From the NCBI GenBank assembly GCA_040377825.1, contig JBEINZ010000048.1, positions 1 through 14,887 on the forward strand: a stretch of DNA of 14,887 bases, written 5' to 3'. Numbering within the stretch: the first letter of the stretch is position 1; each line of letters starts with the position of its first letter. The DNA comes from JBEINZ01 sp040377825 (GTDB taxonomy: Bacteria > Pseudomonadota > Alphaproteobacteria > Rhizobiales > Ancalomicrobiaceae). The position numbers were made by a program, and so were the translations under genes. The notes under the pieces are model-generated. The model was not told the DNA's origin, ran no database searches, and was given only the letters and a program-made list of their open reading frames with translations. This document shows positions 6,416-14,133 of the stretch, in pieces.

Positions 6416-7429
6416 ATGATCAGGAAATCACTCGTTCTCGCCGCAGTAGCGACAGTCCTCGTATCGGGCGCGGCGATGGCCGATACAAAAACCAAGAAGA
6501 TCGCGCTTTCCAACAACTACGCCGGCAACTCCTGGCGTCAGGCGATGCTGAAGAGCTGGGACAAGGTCACGAAGCCTGCCGTCGCAGCCGGCATCGTTGC
6601 CGCCGCCGACCCTTTCACGACATCGGAAAACCAGGTCACCGAACAGGCCGCTCAGATCCAGAATCTGATTCTTCAGGGCTATAACGCCATCGTTATCAAC
6701 GCTGCCTCGCCGGACGCGTTGAACGGCGTGGTCAAGCAGGCCTGCGACGCCGGTATCACCGTCGTTTCCTTCGACGGCATCGTCACCGAGCCATGCGCAT
6801 GGCGCATTGCGGTCGACTTCAAGACCATGGGCGCAATCCAGCTCGATTATCTCGCCAAGCGCCTGCCGGCGGGCGGCAACCTGCTCGAGATCCGCGGACT
6901 TGCCGGCGTCTTCGTGGACGACGAGATCCACAAAGGCATTCTGGAAGGCGTGTCGAAGAACGGCCAGTTCAAGATCGTTGGTTCGGTGCATGGCAACTGG
7001 ACACAGGAAGTGGCCCAGAAGGAAGTCGCGGGCATTTTGCCGTCGCTTCCCGAGGTGAAAGCCGTTGTAACCCAGGGCGGCGACGGCTATGGCGCGGCCC
7101 AGGCATTTAAGGCGGCCGGCCGTCCGACCCCGCTCATCATCATGGGCAACCGTCAGGACGAACTGGCTTGGTGGAAAGAGCAGAAGGACGCAAACGGCTA
7201 CGAGACAATGTCCGTGTCGATCGCGCCGGGCGTATCCACCCTCGCCTTCTGGGTCGCGCAGATGATCCTTGACGGCAAACCGGTCCCCAAGGACCTGGTC
7301 GTACCGTTCTTGCAGATCAATCAGGCCGACCTCGAAAAGTCGCTGGCGACGACCGAGAAGGGTGGCGTAGCGAATGTGGAATACACCGCCGAGGACGCGG
7401 CCAAGGTCGTCGCGGGCGCCAAGAAGTAA
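6416..7429 (+). CDS. Sugar-type ABC transporter periplasmic substrate-binding protein
   Basis: A 337-aa secreted protein with a clear signal peptide: MIRK, a hydrophobic stretch, and the cleavage site AMA|D after residue 22. The mature part fits the periplasmic-binding-protein fold of the ribose/galactose (CUT2) group: KIALSNNYAGNSWRQAM at the start of the first lobe, then IQNLILQGYNAIVINAASPD and GITVVSFDG, and in the second lobe AVVTQGGDGYGAAQAF. It would capture the solute in the periplasm for the ATPase and permeases encoded next. The start is ATG 6416, because GGAGG sits 8 nt before it and the signal peptide begins there; an earlier in-frame start at 6326 would add 30 residues reading through the leader inverted repeat. 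Trp/Arg pairs (NSWR, CAWR) could contact the ligand, but the ligand cannot be named. Confidence 0.92.
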   Translation: MIRKSLVLAAVATVLVSGAAMADTKTKKIALSNNYAGNSWRQAMLKSWDKVTKPAVAAGIVAAADPFTTSENQVTEQAAQIQNLILQGYNAIVINAASPDALNGVVKQACDAGITVVSFDGIVTEPCAWRIAVDFKTMGAIQLDYLAKRLPAGGNLLEIRGLAGVFVDDEIHKGILEGVSKNGQFKIVGSVHGNWTQEVAQKEVAGILPSLPEVKAVVTQGGDGYGAAQAFKAAGRPTPLIIMGNRQDELAWWKEQKDANGYETMSVSIAPGVSTLAFWVAQMILDGKPVPKDLVVPFLQINQADLEKSLATTEKGGVANVEYTAEDAAKVVAGAKK

Positions 7430-7456
7430 AAGTCCTCGCCCAGTCCAGGACCGACA

Positions 7457-8914
7457 ATGACCCCCGCCATCGCGCTTTCCGGCGTCGCAAAGCAGTTCGG
7501 TGCTGTCAAGGCGCTGGCGGGGGTGGATCTTTTGGTCGGCACTGACGAATGTCTCGGACTCGTCGGCCACAACGGTGCCGGCAAATCCACCCTGATGGGC
7601 GTTCTCGCCGGGACGGTCGCGCCCGATCGCGGCTCACTCGCGATCGGGGGAGCGCTCGCGCCGTCAGGATTTCGGCCGGCGCTCGCCTACAAGAGTGGGA
7701 TCCGCTGCGTCTTCCAGGAACTATCGCTTTGCCCGAACTTGACCGTCGCCGAGAACGCGCGGGTCATTCATGGTTCGATGAGCGGCTGGGGCTGGAAATC
7801 TCGTGCTCGGGCGCTCATCCGCGACAAGCTGGATGAAATCTTTCCCGGCCACGATATCGATCCCGACGATGAAATCGCGGATCTACCGATCGGCAAACGC
7901 CAGATGGCAGAGATCGCGCGTGCCTTCACGGTGACCGACGTTCCGCTGCGTCTCGTCATCCTCGATGAGCCGACCTCGTCGCTCGACGCGGCGACGGCCT
8001 CGCAACTTCTCGCGTTTCTTCGCCGACAGGGACAAGGCGGCGTCGCGACCATCCTCGTGTCGCACATCCTCAGCGATATCCTGACGACCTGCAGTCGCGT
8101 GGTCGTGATGAAGGACGGGACCACGGTCGCCGAGCGTCCGGCTTCCGCCTTCGACCGGCCTTCGTTGGTGGCGGCGATGGGCACGACCGAGGTCAAAGCG
8201 GAAAGCGTCGCCGCCATCGCGGCCGGCACAGCCGATCGGCAAACCGTTGTGTCGCTCGTGCCCGCAGCTGCGCGCGAGGGCGGCCGGTTCGTTGCGCGGC
8301 GCGGCGAGATCGTCGGCCTTGCGGGACTTGCCGGACATGGCCAGACGCAGCTCCTTCTCCAGATCATGCGTGCCCGGCGTCAGCGCCGGCTTGATGTCAC
8401 GGTCAACGGAGACGTGGCCTTCGTGGCGGGCGACCGGCAAGCGGACGGAGTTTTCAACCTCTGGTCCATAGCGCAGAATACGACGGCAGCCGCGTTGGAA
8501 CGCCTCGCCAAATTCGGCTTGATCGATCCGACGGCGGAGCGCGCGATGGCCGTCGATTGGCGTGACCGCATCAAGATTCGGACCCCGGATATCGACCTCA
8601 ACATCCTTACGCTGTCCGGCGGCAACCAACAGAAGGTCCTGTTCGCCCGCGCTCTCGGCTCGCAGGCCGATATCGTGCTGATGGACGACCCCATGCGCGG
8701 TGTCGATGTCGGCACGAAGCTTGAGGTTTATGCGATGATCCGGCATGAGGCCGCCGCCGGCCGCACATTCGTCTGGTACACCACGGAGTTCGACGAGCTC
8801 GAACAGTGCGACCGCGTCTATGTTTTCCGCAATGGCGACATCACGGCAGAACTCGATCGCGCCGATGTCGACGAGACCCGGATCCTTTCGGCCTCCTTCG
8901 CGGAGCCCACATAA
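7457..8914 (+). CDS. Sugar-type ABC transporter ATPase, double nucleotide-binding domain (RbsA-like)
   Basis: Cytoplasmic energy unit of the importer; 485 aa with two fused ABC domains, near the usual ~500 aa. Domain 1: Walker A GHNGAGKST (37-45), Q-loop VFQELSL (85-91), Walker B LVILDE (166-171), H-loop His203. Its signature is unusual, LPIGKRQ (143-149) in place of an LS-type motif. Domain 2: a degenerate Walker A, AGHGQTQ (292-298), as usual for this family, an intact signature LSGGN (386-390), and a Walker B LMDD (408-411) with Asp where the catalytic Glu would be. This fits one working ATP site (Walker A/B of domain 1 facing the signature of domain 2). The gene starts 27 nt after the binding-protein stop, and its TAA stop shares one base with the permease ATG. 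Confidence 0.93.
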   Translation: MTPAIALSGVAKQFGAVKALAGVDLLVGTDECLGLVGHNGAGKSTLMGVLAGTVAPDRGSLAIGGALAPSGFRPALAYKSGIRCVFQELSLCPNLTVAENARVIHGSMSGWGWKSRARALIRDKLDEIFPGHDIDPDDEIADLPIGKRQMAEIARAFTVTDVPLRLVILDEPTSSLDAATASQLLAFLRRQGQGGVATILVSHILSDILTTCSRVVVMKDGTTVAERPASAFDRPSLVAAMGTTEVKAESVAAIAAGTADRQTVVSLVPAAAREGGRFVARRGEIVGLAGLAGHGQTQLLLQIMRARRQRRLDVTVNGDVAFVAGDRQADGVFNLWSIAQNTTAAALERLAKFGLIDPTAERAMAVDWRDRIKIRTPDIDLNILTLSGGNQQKVLFARALGSQADIVLMDDPMRGVDVGTKLEVYAMIRHEAAAGRTFVWYTTEFDELEQCDRVYVFRNGDITAELDRADVDETRILSASFAEPT

Positions 8915-9855
8915 TGCTCCGATCGCTTTTCAATCGACGCGTGATCCGCGCGCTCCTGCCCTTTATTTCGCTCGCCGTGGTGCTTGGGGCAACGTTCTAT
9001 GTCCAGCCGAGAACGATGAGCTACTTCGGCCTGAACCTGATGCTGCAATATGCGGTGCCGATCGCGCTGGCGACGATCGCGCAGCTGATGGTCATCACGG
9101 TCAATGACCTCGATTTGTCGATCGGTCCCTTCGTCGGCCTCGTCGGCTGTATCGGCGCGACATTGCTTCGAACGGACCCAGCGCTCGGCCTCATCGCGCT
9201 CGCGGCCTTGATCGGGACTTATGCCCTAATCGGCGCGTTGATCCATATCCGTAATCTGCCATCGATCGTAGTGACGCTTGGGTTATCGTTCGTGTGGCTC
9301 GGCATCGCGGTGTTGATCTTGCCATCGCCCGGCGGCAAGGCGCCGATTTGGCTGAAGGACTTAATGGCGGTCAAAGTGCCTTATGTCCCGTTCCCGATCG
9401 TGGCCGCGCTTGTGATCGGCATCACCGTTCATGTCGCGCTCAAATACTCGTCTTATGGGGTCATCGCGCGCGGCGCCGGGGGAAATCCGCGGGCGGTGGA
9501 GCGGGCCGGCTGGTCGATGCTCTGGACGAAAGTCGCGATGTACGCGCTTGCGGGCTTTTTCGGCGTGCTCTCGGGCCTCGCGCTGCTTGGCCTTACGACT
9601 TCCGCGGACGCACATGTGGCCGATCGATACACGCTCTACACGATCGCCGGCGTGATCTTGGGCGGCGGAGAGTTCGTCGGCGGCCGTGTTTCGCCGATCG
9701 GCGCGGTCGCCGGCGCCTTGACGCTCGCGCTCGCGGGTTCTTTCTTGATTTTCCTGAAGATATCGCCGGATTGGCAGATCGGGGCGCAGGGCGCGATCCT
9801 CATCATCGTGTTGGCGCTGCGCGCGCTCGTGTCCCTTGGGGAGAAGCGCCGATGA
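8914..9855 (+). CDS. Sugar-type ABC transporter permease 1
   Basis: Inner-membrane subunit of the importer, 313 aa, mostly hydrophobic with about 8-10 membrane segments, of the BPD_transp_2 (RbsC/LsrC-like) family. Typical family marks are the segment QLMVITVNDLDLSIGPFVG near residue 65, NLPSIVVTLGLSF, the cytoplasmic loop YGVIARGAGGNPRAVERAG that couples to the ATPase, and IAGVILGGGEFVGGRVSPIGA near the end. The start at ATG 8914 overlaps the ATPase stop by one base (TAATG), a sign of translational coupling; an in-frame upstream start at 8806 would lie wholly inside the ATPase gene and is rejected. The 3' end overlaps permease 2 by four bases. It probably pairs with permease 2 as a heterodimer. 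Confidence 0.93.
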   Translation: MLRSLFNRRVIRALLPFISLAVVLGATFYVQPRTMSYFGLNLMLQYAVPIALATIAQLMVITVNDLDLSIGPFVGLVGCIGATLLRTDPALGLIALAALIGTYALIGALIHIRNLPSIVVTLGLSFVWLGIAVLILPSPGGKAPIWLKDLMAVKVPYVPFPIVAALVIGITVHVALKYSSYGVIARGAGGNPRAVERAGWSMLWTKVAMYALAGFFGVLSGLALLGLTTSADAHVADRYTLYTIAGVILGGGEFVGGRVSPIGAVAGALTLALAGSFLIFLKISPDWQIGAQGAILIIVLALRALVSLGEKRR

Positions 9856-10799
9856 GCTTGCTCCGTCGCCTTGGCCGTCTGCCTTGGATCTGGTCGTTTG
9901 CAGCGGCGATTACGGTTTGGGGCATCACGGTCGTCGCGTCTGGCGGACAGGCCGCGCAAGGGGTCCTCATCGCCGCGCTATCCTTTGCAACCTTCACCGT
10001 GCTCGTCGGTCTTGGTCAGATGCTGGTCATCGCGACCGGTCCGGGCAATGTGGATCTCTCGATCCCGGCGACAATCACGCTTTCCGGCGTCATCGCCATG
10101 AAAGTCATGAATACCGATCCAGCCATGATGCCGCTCGGCGTCGCCGCCGCGCTCGGCGCGAGCCTGCTGGTCGGCCTTTTCAACTATGGCCTCATTCGCC
10201 TTCTGAGGATTCCGCCGATCATCGCGACCTTGTCGACCAGCTTTCTGCTGCTGTCAGTCGCGATTTCCTATGGTCGAGGCATCCGGATCAAGCCGCCGCC
10301 TGCCCTTGCCCACTTCGCGACCGAGCGCGTTCTGGGCATGCCATATATCGCGCTGTTTGCGCTGGCGATCAGCGTGCTCGTCGCGATCATTCTTCACCGA
10401 ACAGTCTACGGGCGCACCCTGCTGGCGGTCGGCCAAAATCCGCGCGCGGCCTGGCTGACGGGACTAAACGTCGAGCGCACGCGGCTTATCACCTATACGT
10501 TGAGCGCGCTTCTTGCGGGCATCTGCGGCGTCGTGCTCTCCGGTTTTTCCGGCGGGGCCGCGCTCAACATGGGCGAGGAATTTCTACTCGGCTCAATCGC
10601 GGTCGTCGTGATCGGCGGCACCGCGGTGTCCGGCGGACGCGCGAACGTGCCGGGCATCTGGGGCGCCGCACTGTTCATGTTTCTTCTTGTGACGATGCTC
10701 AATACATTCGGCGCGAGTTCGGGTGTGCGGCTGATTTTGACCGGGCTGATCATTATCGGCGTGATCGTCGCGGCCGGCGACGTTGCGGAGCGGCGATAG
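9852..10799 (+). CDS. Sugar-type ABC transporter permease 2
   Basis: Second, distinct BPD_transp_2 permease of 315 aa. It carries the family segment LGQMLVIATGPGNVDLSIPA (here PGNVDLS instead of the NDLDLS of permease 1), RIPPIIATLSTSFLL, the coupling loop YGRTLLAVGQNPRAAWLTG, and the late segment SIAVVVIGGTAVSGGRANVPG. The start is ATG 9852 in an ATGA overlap with the permease 1 stop; the much longer in-frame opening from 9294 lies inside permease 1 and is not real. Two different permeases with one double ATPase is the layout of importers such as Lsr and YtfQRT-YjfF, but this does not settle the substrate. Last gene of its operon; its stop is 21 bp from the stop of the convergent aminotransferase gene. 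Confidence 0.93.
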   Translation: MSLLRRLGRLPWIWSFAAAITVWGITVVASGGQAAQGVLIAALSFATFTVLVGLGQMLVIATGPGNVDLSIPATITLSGVIAMKVMNTDPAMMPLGVAAALGASLLVGLFNYGLIRLLRIPPIIATLSTSFLLLSVAISYGRGIRIKPPPALAHFATERVLGMPYIALFALAISVLVAIILHRTVYGRTLLAVGQNPRAAWLTGLNVERTRLITYTLSALLAGICGVVLSGFSGGAALNMGEEFLLGSIAVVVIGGTAVSGGRANVPGIWGAALFMFLLVTMLNTFGASSGVRLILTGLIIIGVIVAAGDVAERR

Positions 10800-10820
10800 C
10801 GTCCGACACGTTACACGCCC

Positions 10821-12188
10821 TCAAACCGGTTTCAGCCTCGGCAACGCTGCGTCAAGCCCCGCGCGGAACTTTACGAGCATCTCGTCGATCTCCGCGGCGG
10901 TGATGACGAGAGGCGGCGTGAAGGCGATGCGGTCGCCGATCGCTCGGACAATCAGGCCCTGCTTTTGGCACTCGTCCTGGACGACGATGCCTGCCTTAGC
11001 TTCGGGCGCGAAGGGCGCGCGTTTGGCTTTGTCGAACATCAGCTCGACGCCCGCGATCAACCCGACCCCGCGCGCGTTGCCGACCAGCGGATGATCTTCC
11101 AGTGCCTTCAGCCCATCCTGCATGAGCGGCGAGATCGACCTGACATGGCCAACGATGTCGCGCTCCTCGTAGATCTTCAGCGTTTCGAGTGCGACCGCGC
11201 AGGCGACAGGATGGCCGCCATAGGTGTAGCCATGGCCGAAGCTACCGAGCTTGGCGGATTGCGCGATCATGGCGTCGTTGATCTTGTCCGAAATCATCAG
11301 CGCCGAGATCGGCTGATAGGCCGCCGACAGTGCCTTGGCGGTGGACATCATGTCAGGCTGGAGATCATAGGTCTGCGTGCCCCACATGTTGCCGGTCCGG
11401 CCGAATCCGCAGATCACTTCGTCGGCAATGAACAGCACGTCGTATTTTTTCAAAACCGCCTGGATCTTCTCGAAGTAACCTTGTGGCGGCGTGATCGCCC
11501 CGCCGCCACCCTGCACAGGTTCGGCAAAAAAAGCCGCGACGGTTTCTGGTACCTCCGCAAGGATCAAGGCCTCGAGATTGTCCGCCATGCGCGTCGAGAA
11601 GGCCTCTTCGCTTTCGCCGTCTTGGTGGACACGGTAATAGTGCGGATTGTCCGTGTGCCGGAACATCGGCAGCGGCACGTCGAAATCGCCTTGCATATGC
11701 GGCTGACCGGAAACGGAAACGGAAGCGACCGTGTTGCCGTGATAGCCGCGGATCCGGCCGATAATCTTCTTCTTGTTCGGGCGGCCGAGCGCGTTGTTGT
11801 AGTACCAAACAAGCTTTATTGCCGCATCGTTTGCCTCGGAGCCCGAGCATTGGAAGAGCACTTTCGACATGCCCTTCGGCGCGATCGAAAGGAGCTTGTC
11901 GGCGAGTTCGACGCTCGGCACATGGCTCTTGGCGAAGAACGTGTGGTAGTAGGGCAATTCCAGCATTTGTTTGTATGCGGCGTCCGCGAGCCGCCGCTCC
12001 GAAAAGCCGAGCGAGGCGCACCATAGGCCTGCCATGGCCTCAAGATACTTGTTGCCCGCCTCGTCGAACACATAGACGCCCTCCCCGCGCTTCATGATCG
12101 TGCCGCCGCGCTCCTGGTAGGCGGCGAGATCCGTCTGCTGGTGGATCAGGCTCGCGCGGTCGAGAAGATCATGGGAATTTGCGAACAT
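10821..12188 (-). CDS. Class III PLP-dependent aminotransferase (omega-amino acid or diamine:pyruvate type)
   Basis: Pyridoxal-phosphate enzyme of 455 aa that moves an amino group, probably from a terminal amine to pyruvate. Marks of class III: CSGSEAN (114-120) for the cofactor phosphate, YHGNT (149-153), FAEPVQGGGG (221-230), DEVICGFGRTG (256-266) with Asp256 for the pyridine nitrogen, the Schiff-base Lys285 in STAKALSAAYQPISALM, and HGYTYGGHPVACA. This looks closest to the putrescine/beta-alanine:pyruvate (SpuC-like) group; GABA or another omega-amine is possible. GGAGAG (12202-12197 on the minus strand) lies 8 nt before ATG 12188. It is 39 nt downstream of a PotC-like permease gene, so it probably acts on the amine brought in by that transporter. 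Length is normal for the family, and no key residue is missing. Confidence 0.92.
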   Translation of the reverse strand: MFANSHDLLDRASLIHQQTDLAAYQERGGTIMKRGEGVYVFDEAGNKYLEAMAGLWCASLGFSERRLADAAYKQMLELPYYHTFFAKSHVPSVELADKLLSIAPKGMSKVLFQCSGSEANDAAIKLVWYYNNALGRPNKKKIIGRIRGYHGNTVASVSVSGQPHMQGDFDVPLPMFRHTDNPHYYRVHQDGESEEAFSTRMADNLEALILAEVPETVAAFFAEPVQGGGGAITPPQGYFEKIQAVLKKYDVLFIADEVICGFGRTGNMWGTQTYDLQPDMMSTAKALSAAYQPISALMISDKINDAMIAQSAKLGSFGHGYTYGGHPVACAVALETLKIYEERDIVGHVRSISPLMQDGLKALEDHPLVGNARGVGLIAGVELMFDKAKRAPFAPEAKAGIVVQDECQKQGLIVRAIGDRIAFTPPLVITAAEIDEMLVKFRAGLDAALPRLKPV

Positions 12189-12227
12189 GGGGAAAGCTCT
12201 CCGGTGCGAATTGGTGTGAATGCAGAA

Positions 12228-13115
12228 TTACGCACCGACCGACGCGAGCGGCCGCGACAACTCGTTCGTTTCCGCCTTTTGCGCGGCGAGTTGACGAGCC
12301 CGGAGTCCCGCCTGCTCGCGTCGCTTCAGCACTTCATAGACGATCGCCCCGACAACAGTGACCGCGACAATCGAAACCGCAAGCGCGCTTAAGGCCGGCG
12401 TTGTGCCTTGCCGCAGGCGACCGGCGAGCACCGTCGTCAGGGTTTTGTCGGCGAGGATGGCAAAGGTCGTCGTGTTATAGTTCTCGAAGGAGGACAAGAA
12501 CGCGATGACCGCCGCCGAGCCTATTGCGGGCATTAGGAACGGGATCAGGATATCGCGAAAGACCTGTGCCCGGGATGCCCCGAGATCAAGCGCGGCCTCC
12601 TCAAGCGTGTGGTCGAAGCGCGCGAGGCGCGCGAGGAAGATCAGCATCGTATAGGCGGAGATGAAGCTCGACTGGGCGAGCACGGTCAGAACCGTGCCGT
12701 CGTAGATGAACCGCAGCCCCGTGCCCTGCGTTGTCTGGCGCCAGAAGATCACCGTCGAAATGCCGATGATGACACCTGGAGTGAGAACCGGCGAGACGAC
12801 TACCAGATAGTAAAACGACCGCGCTCGGGAATAGACCTGCGTCATCACGATTGCCCCCGCCATGCCCACGGGCACGGAGGTCAACACGACGAGGAGCCCG
12901 ATCCACAGACTGTTCTGAAGACCATGGACGAGATCGCGATCGGCGAAGAGTTTCTTGAACCAATCGAGCGTGAAGCCCTCGAAGGGGTATACGCTCGGAT
13001 ATTCCGACGTATTGAAGGCCGTGATGCCCATCACGGCCAGCGGCCCAAACAGATAGGCGAAGAAAATCAAGGCGTAGAAGCCAAACATCAGCTGACGGAC
13101 GCCGCGCGCGGTCAT
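12228..13115 (-). CDS. Polyamine-type ABC transporter permease, PotC-like
   Basis: Inner-membrane permease of 295 aa with about six membrane segments, of the BPD_transp_1 (binding-protein-dependent transport) family. The ATPase-docking EAA loop is clear: EEAALDLGASRAQVFRDILI, with Glu173-Ala-Ala, then PFLMPAI. FENYNTTTFAIL in the following periplasmic region is typical of PotC/PotI proteins. The C-terminal ~40 residues form a charged Arg/Ala/Gln-rich cytoplasmic tail. The start ATG 13115 overlaps the PotB-like stop in an ATGA, with GGGGGAG at an 8-nt spacing, so the two permeases are translationally coupled. Spermidine/putrescine is the family's best-known substrate; other PotC relatives carry other amines or iron, so the substrate rests on the adjacent aminotransferase. 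Confidence 0.9.
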   Translation of the reverse strand: MTARGVRQLMFGFYALIFFAYLFGPLAVMGITAFNTSEYPSVYPFEGFTLDWFKKLFADRDLVHGLQNSLWIGLLVVLTSVPVGMAGAIVMTQVYSRARSFYYLVVVSPVLTPGVIIGISTVIFWRQTTQGTGLRFIYDGTVLTVLAQSSFISAYTMLIFLARLARFDHTLEEAALDLGASRAQVFRDILIPFLMPAIGSAAVIAFLSSFENYNTTTFAILADKTLTTVLAGRLRQGTTPALSALAVSIVAVTVVGAIVYEVLKRREQAGLRARQLAAQKAETNELSRPLASVGA

Positions 13116-14131
13116 CGGGCGATCTCCCCCAGCCTGAGACGGAAGAGCTTCAGCACGCCGAGCACGAAGATCACGCAGGCAACCAGCAAGATCAGCGCAT
13201 AGGCCGCGCCTTGCTGCCCGTTAAAGGCCTGGAAGAAGCGGTCATAGACGATCGGCGTGAACCAGAGACTGCGAGGACCACCGAGCACGAGCGGTGCTGC
13301 GAGCGCGCCGGCGGTCAGCATGAAGACCAACGTAGCCCCCGACGCGATGCCGGGCTTGGCGTGGGGCAATACGATGAAAGCATGGATGTGCCACCACGGC
13401 GCCCCTAGATCGCGCGCGGCTTCCACGAGATTCCGATCAAGCGACTCAATCGCGTTGTGAAGCGCGAACATCATCATCAAGAGATAGGCGTAGGAGAGCC
13501 CCGCATAGAGCGCGACATCTCCCGCGATGAAGTCGACCGGGCTGGAAATCACACCGATCGAAATAAGCATGTCGTTGATGACGCCCTGCTCGGCGAAGAG
13601 CAGCCGGAAGGCAAAGGCGCGAAGGATCTCGTTCACCCAGTAAGGCGCGATCAGCAGAAGCAGCACGAGACGCAGCCGCGCTGGCTTGGCGACCTGCGCC
13701 ATGTAGTAGGCAAGCGGATAGCAGATCACGAAGTCGAGGATGGTGATGACGATCGAAACCCATATCGTCAAGCCGAAGGCTTTCAGATGCGTGATGTTCC
13801 AATTCGCCGACGACGTGTTCGAACCGAACAGGAAATAGTGATAGTTTTCAAGCGTGTAATAGTCCTTTGGCCCGCCCCATTGGAGCGGCGGCAGTTTCGG
13901 GCGGAACGACAGGTCGATCATGGATAGAAGCGGCAGGACGATCATGAAGATCGCCCAAATCCCGACCGCCCCGACAAGAAAGAGCCCGACCGGCCAGCCA
14001 TTGCGCGCAAAAAATCCGATCGGCGCCTGATCCCCAAGACGGCGCCGATCAATCAGGGCCATCACGACAAAGCCCGCGACCACGACCAGCGGCAGGATGA
14101 AGATAATCCACTGGCCGAAAGAAGCGTGCAC
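13112..14131 (-). CDS. Polyamine-type ABC transporter permease, PotB-like, with extra N-terminal segment
   Basis: Partner permease of 339 aa. The EAA docking loop is at VEAARDLGAPWWHIHAFIVL, Glu237-Ala-Ala, followed by PHAKPGI. PYWVNEILRAFAFRLLF around 163-179 and LGGPRSLWFTPIVYDRF near 283-299 are typical PotB/PotH segments. It is longer than the usual ~285-310 aa because of an additional hydrophobic segment at about residues 8-26, before the normal first segment (about 46-70). The start codon is GTG 14131: GGAGGG on the minus strand (14143-14138) stands 6 nt upstream inside the PotA-like gene end, and the hydrophobic stretch begins straight after it. It begins two bases after the PotA-like stop and overlaps the PotC-like gene by four bases. 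Confidence 0.9.
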   Translation of the reverse strand: MHASFGQWIIFILPLVVVAGFVVMALIDRRRLGDQAPIGFFARNGWPVGLFLVGAVGIWAIFMIVLPLLSMIDLSFRPKLPPLQWGGPKDYYTLENYHYFLFGSNTSSANWNITHLKAFGLTIWVSIVITILDFVICYPLAYYMAQVAKPARLRLVLLLLIAPYWVNEILRAFAFRLLFAEQGVINDMLISIGVISSPVDFIAGDVALYAGLSYAYLLMMMFALHNAIESLDRNLVEAARDLGAPWWHIHAFIVLPHAKPGIASGATLVFMLTAGALAAPLVLGGPRSLWFTPIVYDRFFQAFNGQQGAAYALILLVACVIFVLGVLKLFRLRLGEIAR

Positions 14132-14133
14132 GC

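Noticed and set aside
6428..7570. 380-codon minus-strand open frame opposite the binding-protein gene
   Set aside because: It mirrors a clear secreted binding protein. Long antisense frames arise by chance from GC-rich third positions, and it has no family signature.
9294..9851. Long N-terminal extension of permease 2
   Set aside because: The extension lies wholly inside permease 1 in another frame. ATG 9852 in the ATGA overlap gives a normal family length and N-terminus.
10965..12026. 353-codon plus-strand open frame opposite the aminotransferase
   Set aside because: Antisense shadow of a well-supported class III aminotransferase; no recognisable motifs and no ribosome site.
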